The notes below the pieces were generated by a model. It made no database searches, was not told the origin of the DNA, and saw only the letters and a list, made by a program, of their open reading frames with translations. This document shows, in pieces, positions 60,204 to 64,000 of a stretch of DNA of 64,000 bases. The position numbers and the translations under genes are program-made. Source of the stretch: an uncultured Planctomycetota bacterium (GTDB lineage Bacteria; Planctomycetota; Phycisphaerae; UBA1845; UTPLA1); assembly GCA_900696465.1 (NCBI GenBank), contig CAADGE010000046.1, forward strand, positions 203,858-267,857, in the 5' to 3' direction. Position 1 is the first letter of the stretch. Every line of letters starts with the position of its first letter.

Positions 60204-61196
60204 ATGTTCACGAATTACCTTATCACCGTCGCCCTTCAACTCACGCTTCTTGCCATTCCGCTTGCTCAAACGACACCCTCAGAGCCAGGCACAACGCGTT
60301 CCGGCCGCAGCGCCGCGGAACCACAGACCGGCACGCCGGCCGCTCGAAGCGATACGGCCCGCAGCATACGCGCATTTCGCTTCAAGCACATTGATGCATA
60401 CGAGGCGCGAAACAACTTCCGGGAACTGATTCACGACGTCTTCATGTCCGTCGTGCCGCACACCAACACCCTCCTGTGCCGCTGCGACGATCAGCAGGCA
60501 GCTGCCATCGCCGGCGCGATCGAGCTGATCGACGTCGCGGGGGCATCACAGACGAAGACCTCGCTGCACATCTTTCCCATCCAGCATCGTTCGGCTACCG
60601 AGATGCTCGAGCACCTGACCCCGGTCACGGATCGCGGCACTGCCGAGGTCTATGCAGATGAGAGCCGGTCCAGTCTGGTCGTCGTCAGCCAGTCGGATGA
60701 AGACGTCAATTCCATCAAGGACCTGCTGCGCACGCTCGATACGCCGATGCCAACGGTCCGGCTTGAGTTCGCCGTCTTCCTGGCGGACTTGAACGCGTCC
60801 GATCCGGCAGCGCCGATTCCCGATGATCTCCAGCCCGTGGCAAAGGAACTGTCTCGCTTCGGCCGCGTGAAGCTGCTCGGCCGCTGCGGCACCGCATCGA
60901 CCCAGGGGCAGGACTATCGCGTGCGAGGTCTCATTCAGAACGTGCTCGAATCTGACATTCGCGGCACGATCCTCCGTGCAGACGCCGGCTCGCCCGTGCA
61001 GATTCGTGTCGATGCCCGCCTGTTCACCTGGGGGCAACCCGCCACGACCACCGACGAGAAGGCCTCCCGCAACGGCTCCTTTGAAATCTCGACGAAGCTG
61101 GCCCTGCCGCCTGGCGAGTTCGTCGCCATCGGCGCCGCCGCAGCCGGTGCGGCCGAAGGACAGTCGCTGATCCTCGTCCTCCGCGCACAGATTTGA
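60204..61196 (+). CDS. Exported protein with secretin N-terminal-like domain
   Basis: A 330-residue exported protein. The ATG at 60204 has AAGGAG 9 bases upstream and starts a signal peptide (YLITVALQLTLLAIPLAQ). Residues 125-190 resemble a secretin N1/N2 domain: HIFPIQHRSATEMLEHLTPVT, then VYADESRSSLVVVSQ and SIKDLLRTLDTPMP. Residues 55-120 may be another such domain. A secretin gate (beta-barrel) domain is absent. The last 140 residues are beta-rich and of unknown fold. It follows the sigma/anti-sigma genes in what looks like one operon. It could pair with the type II-like cluster or be a stand-alone envelope protein. Confidence 0.75.
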   Translation: MFTNYLITVALQLTLLAIPLAQTTPSEPGTTRSGRSAAEPQTGTPAARSDTARSIRAFRFKHIDAYEARNNFRELIHDVFMSVVPHTNTLLCRCDDQQAAAIAGAIELIDVAGASQTKTSLHIFPIQHRSATEMLEHLTPVTDRGTAEVYADESRSSLVVVSQSDEDVNSIKDLLRTLDTPMPTVRLEFAVFLADLNASDPAAPIPDDLQPVAKELSRFGRVKLLGRCGTASTQGQDYRVRGLIQNVLESDIRGTILRADAGSPVQIRVDARLFTWGQPATTTDEKASRNGSFEISTKLALPPGEFVAIGAAAAGAAEGQSLILVLRAQI

Positions 61197-61212
61197 AGCC
61201 GACTGGCGACGT

Positions 61213-62301
61213 TCAATTGGACCGTGGAGCTGGCGAATCGGATCGTAGCGATTGAATCACGTGGTACGGCGCCTGGATGAGCAGCTCGTCTCCGACGGAG
61301 AGAATCGTGTCCGGCGTGGGAAACAAACACCCCTGGGCCTTGCCCCGCACACGATGCTCGATGACGCAGATGCCGTGATCGGAGATTGCCTGGCCGACCC
61401 GTTTACCTGCCAGCAGACCGCCGGAACGCACCTTCCAGCGCTGCATGACGATCAACTGGTCATCGAGCACGAAGCTGCCAACGATGGATGACTCGATCGC
61501 CGAGACGGCAAACGCCGGCGCGCTGATCGCCGACTGGCTCATCGCCGTGTGCATGTTGAAGCCCTCGCGGATCTTGTCCGCCATGTTCTGATCGAACATC
61601 CGCAGCACCACGCGAATCCCCGGCACGAGCTTCCGCGCATCCAGAGCGATCTCCAGATTCGCAAGGTCGTCATCCGTCGCCAGGATGATGCTCTTGGCCC
61701 GGGCGATGTTCGCATCACTGAGGATCGCCTCGCGACGGGCATCGCCGATCAGCACCGGTGCGCCGTTCCGCCGCGCCTCTTCGAGGAATTGCCCTTCGGC
61801 GTTGCGCTCGATGATCACCACCGGTTCACCGAGCTGATGCAGCACGCGATAAGTGCGGAAGCCCAGCTTGCCGAATCCGACGAGGATGATGTGCTGCGAC
61901 ATCGATGCGGCCATCATGGTGCACCAGCTCCTTTCATACCGGCGGCGATCGCCCATCATCAGGGCCAGGTCAACGATTCCCTCGATGATGACCGTCAGCC
62001 CCAGGACGGGAACAATGAAGAACAGGGCCTGCAAAAATCTCGACTCCGGAAATTCCTCCGGCGGTTCCGCGAAGACCAGGCACCAGGTGTAGTACGTCGC
62101 CTTGGGAAGCGAATGTTCCTTCTCAGGTTCCAGATATTGAAATGCGAGTCCGCCGCCAAGGAGAATCGACGCCATGAGCAGCATGCGTATCCGCAGGTGC
62201 TTGAAAGCGGCGCGAAGAAAGCACCACTCTCGCCAGAGACGCGATTGATGCAGTCCACGGCGAGCGGACGAGCGGAACGATGAAATGTTTCCGTGGTTCA
62301 T
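61213..62301 (-). CDS. TrkA-N/TrkA-C protein with two membrane helices and a degenerate pore region
   Basis: A 362-residue protein built like a bacterial two-helix potassium channel. After a basic N-terminus, a helix near 38-55 (LLMASILLGGGLAF) and one near 85-115 (LFFIVPVLGLTVIIEGIVDLAL) frame a loop where the selectivity filter TVGYG would lie, but the loop reads YYTWCLVFAEPPEEFPE. From about 140 there is a Rossmann RCK/TrkA-N domain (HIILVGFGKLGFRTY, GDARREAIL, ATDDDLANLEIAL) and near 290 a TrkA-C domain (GRLLAGKRVGQAISDHGI-like). The start at 62301 has AGGG upstream. Divergent from recA. It may be a non-potassium channel or a sensor. Confidence 0.8.
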   Translation of the reverse strand: MNHGNISSFRSSARRGLHQSRLWREWCFLRAAFKHLRIRMLLMASILLGGGLAFQYLEPEKEHSLPKATYYTWCLVFAEPPEEFPESRFLQALFFIVPVLGLTVIIEGIVDLALMMGDRRRYERSWCTMMAASMSQHIILVGFGKLGFRTYRVLHQLGEPVVIIERNAEGQFLEEARRNGAPVLIGDARREAILSDANIARAKSIILATDDDLANLEIALDARKLVPGIRVVLRMFDQNMADKIREGFNMHTAMSQSAISAPAFAVSAIESSIVGSFVLDDQLIVMQRWKVRSGGLLAGKRVGQAISDHGICVIEHRVRGKAQGCLFPTPDTILSVGDELLIQAPYHVIQSLRSDSPAPRSN

Positions 62302-62490
62302 TTCGCCCTGACGCGCCAACGACACCGCCGACTTCGATCGAATCCTCCGACGCCGGCGGCAAGATACGTCGCCGCGTTTCCGGCAACAAGCCGAGCGGCC
62401 CTGCCAACTCGCCCGCCGAATGTATAACGCATTGTATTGATAAGACTTACAACCGCAAGCCACATACCTAACATTTTCCTAAAAATACGC

Positions 62491-62519
62491 TTGTCAGCCC
62501 GTCGATAACATGGCATGAT
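62491..62519 (+). promoter_or_regulatory. Promoter candidate for recA
   Basis: TTGTCA (62491-62496), 17 bases, then CATGAT (62514-62519). An imperfect inverted repeat CGAAGG/CCTTTCG (62532-62550) follows just downstream of the probable start; it is not a known LexA box. Confidence 0.4.
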
Positions 62520-62594
62520 ACGCTGGGCATTCGAAGGGAACGGCCTTTCGAGCACCGATCATCGCGAACCCTACGCCACGCGGAGATGCCATCG

Positions 62595-63752
62595 ATGTCA
62601 GCCAACACCAGCGACGGCAAACGACAGCAGGCCCTCGACCGGGCCCTTCAGCAGATCGAGAAGACCTACGGCAAAGGTGCCATCATGCAGATGGATGGCT
62701 CGGTCGCCGCGGCCAAGGATGGTATCAGCACCGGCGCCCTCTCGCTGGACCTGGCCCTCGGCGGCTTCGGCGTGCCGCGCGGTCGCATCGTCGAAATCTT
62801 CGGCCCCGAGTCCAGCGGCAAGACGACCCTTGCCCTGAACATCGTGGCTTCCGCCCAGCGGGCCGACGGCGTCGCCGCGTTTGTCGACGCCGAGCACGCC
62901 CTCGACCCCGCCTGGATGAAGCGCTGCGGTGTCAACCCTGAGACCCTGCTTGTCAGCCAGCCCGACTGCGGCGAACAGGCCCTGGAGATCACCGACATGC
63001 TCGTGCGATCCAACGCGGTCGACGTCATCGTCGTGGACTCCGTCGCCGCGCTTACGCCCAAAAGCGAACTCGAAGGAGAGATGGGACAGTCGTCCGTCGG
63101 CGTTCAGGCCCGGCTTATGAGCCAGGGCATGCGCAAGCTCACGGCCGCCATTGCCAAGAGCCGCACCATCGTCATCTTCATCAACCAGATCCGCGAGAAG
63201 ATCGGCGTCATGTTCGGCAACCCGGAAACCACTCCCGGCGGCCGCGCCCTGAAGTTCTACAGCTCCCTGCGCATCGATGTCCGCCGCATCGCCTCCATCA
63301 AGGAGGGCGAGCGCGTCATCGGCAGCCAGGTCAAGGCCCGCGTGGTCAAGAACAAGGTCGCCCCCCCCTTCCGTGAGACAACCTTCGACATCATGTTCGA
63401 CAGCGGCATCAGCCGCGAAGGCGATCTGATTGACCTCGCTGTCAAGCACACGCTCATCGAGAAGCAGGGCGCGTGGCTTCGCTACGGCGATATCCAACTC
63501 GGCCAGGGCAAGGAAAACGCCAAGGTCTTCCTCAAGGACAACCCCGACCTCTGCGACGAAATCCGCCGCAAGGTCCTCGAAGTCAACGGCCTGCTCAACG
63601 GACAGAAAACCGCGGAATCAAAACCGGCAGCCGCCAAAGACGCCGAGGAGACCAGGGTAAAAAAAGCCGAAGCAGCGGTCGTGGGTAAGGGTACGCCGGC
63701 CAAGGGCAAGCCCCCGGTCGCCGGTCGTAAGCCCGCCACGGCCTCACGCTGA
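62595..63752 (+). CDS. recA: Recombinase RecA
   Basis: A 385-residue recombinase for homologous repair and SOS induction. Walker A is GPESSGKTT near 74, the central region has VDAEHALDP, Walker B is [12 protein letters not shown], loop L1 is [16 protein letters not shown] and L2 [20 protein letters not shown]; the C-terminal domain ends [15 protein letters not shown] Lys/Ala/Pro-rich tail of about 40 residues follows, longer than in E. coli. I chose the ATG at 62595, with GGAG 9 bases upstream; an ATG at 62586 is also in frame. A weak promoter lies at 62491-62519. It diverges from the TrkA-type gene. Confidence 0.98.
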   Translation: MSANTSDGKRQQALDRALQQIEKTYGKGAIMQMDGSVAAAKDGISTGALSLDLALGGFGVPRGRIVEIFGPESSGKTTLALNIVASAQRADGVAAFVDAEHALDPAWMKRCGVNPETLLVSQPDCGEQALEITDMLVRSNAVDVIVVDSVAALTPKSELEGEMGQSSVGVQARLMSQGMRKLTAAIAKSRTIVIFINQIREKIGVMFGNPETTPGGRALKFYSSLRIDVRRIASIKEGERVIGSQVKARVVKNKVAPPFRETTFDIMFDSGISREGDLIDLAVKHTLIEKQGAWLRYGDIQLGQGKENAKVFLKDNPDLCDEIRRKVLEVNGLLNGQKTAESKPAAAKDAEETRVKKAEAAVVGKGTPAKGKPPVAGRKPATASR

Positions 63753-63979
63753 CGCACCGCCGGCGCACAATCCGCGCGCTCCGAATCTGACGATGGAAGT
63801 ATGCACCGCGCACGCCGGCATGCGCCGCGCGCCGATCACATCGAGCATGCAATTCCTGCCGTTGCTTACGGCTTGGCGAAGATACGACCGGTACCGTCGT
63901 CTGGCACGCAACACCCGCGACCGTGTATCATGCACGAATCAAGGAGTATCTTGGCTGCGCCCCATCATCGAGGATCACC
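63753..63979. other. Intergenic region after recA
   Basis: About 227 bases with no gene seen and no clear terminator after recA. Near its end AAGGAG at 63941-63946 and GAGG at 63970-63973 are ribosome-site-like; the latter serves the partial gene at 63980. Confidence 0.45.
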
Positions 63980-64000
63980 ATGACACGACGCCGACCGTCC
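63980..64000 (+). CDS. Start of a gene cut by the window edge
   Basis: An ATG at 63980 with GAGG six bases upstream opens a frame of seven codons (MTRRRPS) before the window ends. The signal is good but the product cannot be identified. Confidence 0.5.

Noticed and set aside
62532-62550. Inverted repeat near recA considered as a LexA box
   Set aside because: CGAAGG/CCTTTCG matches no LexA consensus I know (CGAAC-type or GTTC-type); left as an unexplained repeat.
1-64000. CRISPR arrays, insertion sequences, prophage and rRNA genes
   Set aside because: Looked for repeats with regular spacers, transposase motifs, integrases and rRNA segments; none seen in the window.

Overview
The window reads as chromosomal DNA of a GC-rich bacterium of the phylum Planctomycetota, most likely from the Phycisphaerae side. 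This is inferred from gene content, not from an rRNA gene, which is absent. The pointers are: pseudopilin-like proteins with unusually long variable bodies and a 1392-residue GspK-like protein; membrane proteins with the CPRCGYNLRGL zinc ribbon common in planctomycetes; a PEP-CTERM protein; menaquinone synthesis by the futalosine route (mqnA, mqnC, mqnE); and manganese/zinc ABC permeases fused to DtxR-type domains.

Layout. 81-1753: a lipoprotein MsrA and a family 2 glycosyltransferase (minus). 1876-10961: a plus-strand, partly overlapping run for surface glycan synthesis (CgeB-like glycosyltransferase, CMP-sugar synthetase-like enzyme, capsule-synthesis-like protein, FkbM/class I methyltransferase fusion, polysaccharide deacetylase, family 4 glycosyltransferase). 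10824-22349: minus-strand membrane and envelope genes, including two zinc-ribbon membrane proteins, a 22-residue hydrophobic peptide, a thioredoxin-fold lipoprotein without its cysteines, a ThiF/MoeB-type E1 enzyme, a rhomboid protease with a repeat tail, a secreted esterase and an MFS transporter. 22576-24825: a large beta-helix lipoprotein. 24845-30889: a metal uptake operon (binding protein, ATPase, two permeases with DtxR-like tails, a cyclodeaminase-like protein) facing a separate mntR across a palindromic operator candidate. 30891-33770: pilT, a tiny lipoprotein, mqnE and tRNA-Arg. 33771-34546: gene-free and AT-richer, with a likely small RNA. 34547-44127: an exported repeat protein, an exported guanidino-modifying-type enzyme, pdxB, a DinB-like protein, a 53-residue peptide, mqnA-mqnC and a nucleotidyltransferase pair. 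44236-55609: a minus-strand type II secretion/type IV pilus-like cluster (GspF, four pseudopilins of GspG/H/I/J type, a giant GspK-like protein and a second GspG-like pseudopilin). 56005-64000: NAD kinase with a GT-C membrane protein, a minimal PEP-CTERM protein, an ECF sigma/anti-sigma/secretin-domain operon, a TrkA-type protein with a degenerate pore region, recA, and the first codons of another gene.

How the genes fit together. The mqn genes give two separate blocks of the futalosine pathway. The pseudopilin cluster plus PilT, and possibly the secretin-domain protein, point to an export or pilus machine whose ATPase, secretin and prepilin peptidase lie elsewhere. MntR probably represses the metal transporter, whose permeases may also sense metal directly. 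No phage, insertion sequence, CRISPR array or rRNA operon was recognised. The features most worth follow-up are the cysteine-less thioredoxin/FlgO-like lipoprotein, the exported guanidino-modifying-family enzyme, the microsatellite insertion inside MqnC, the permease-regulator fusions, the orphan small RNA candidate and the two tiny membrane peptides.
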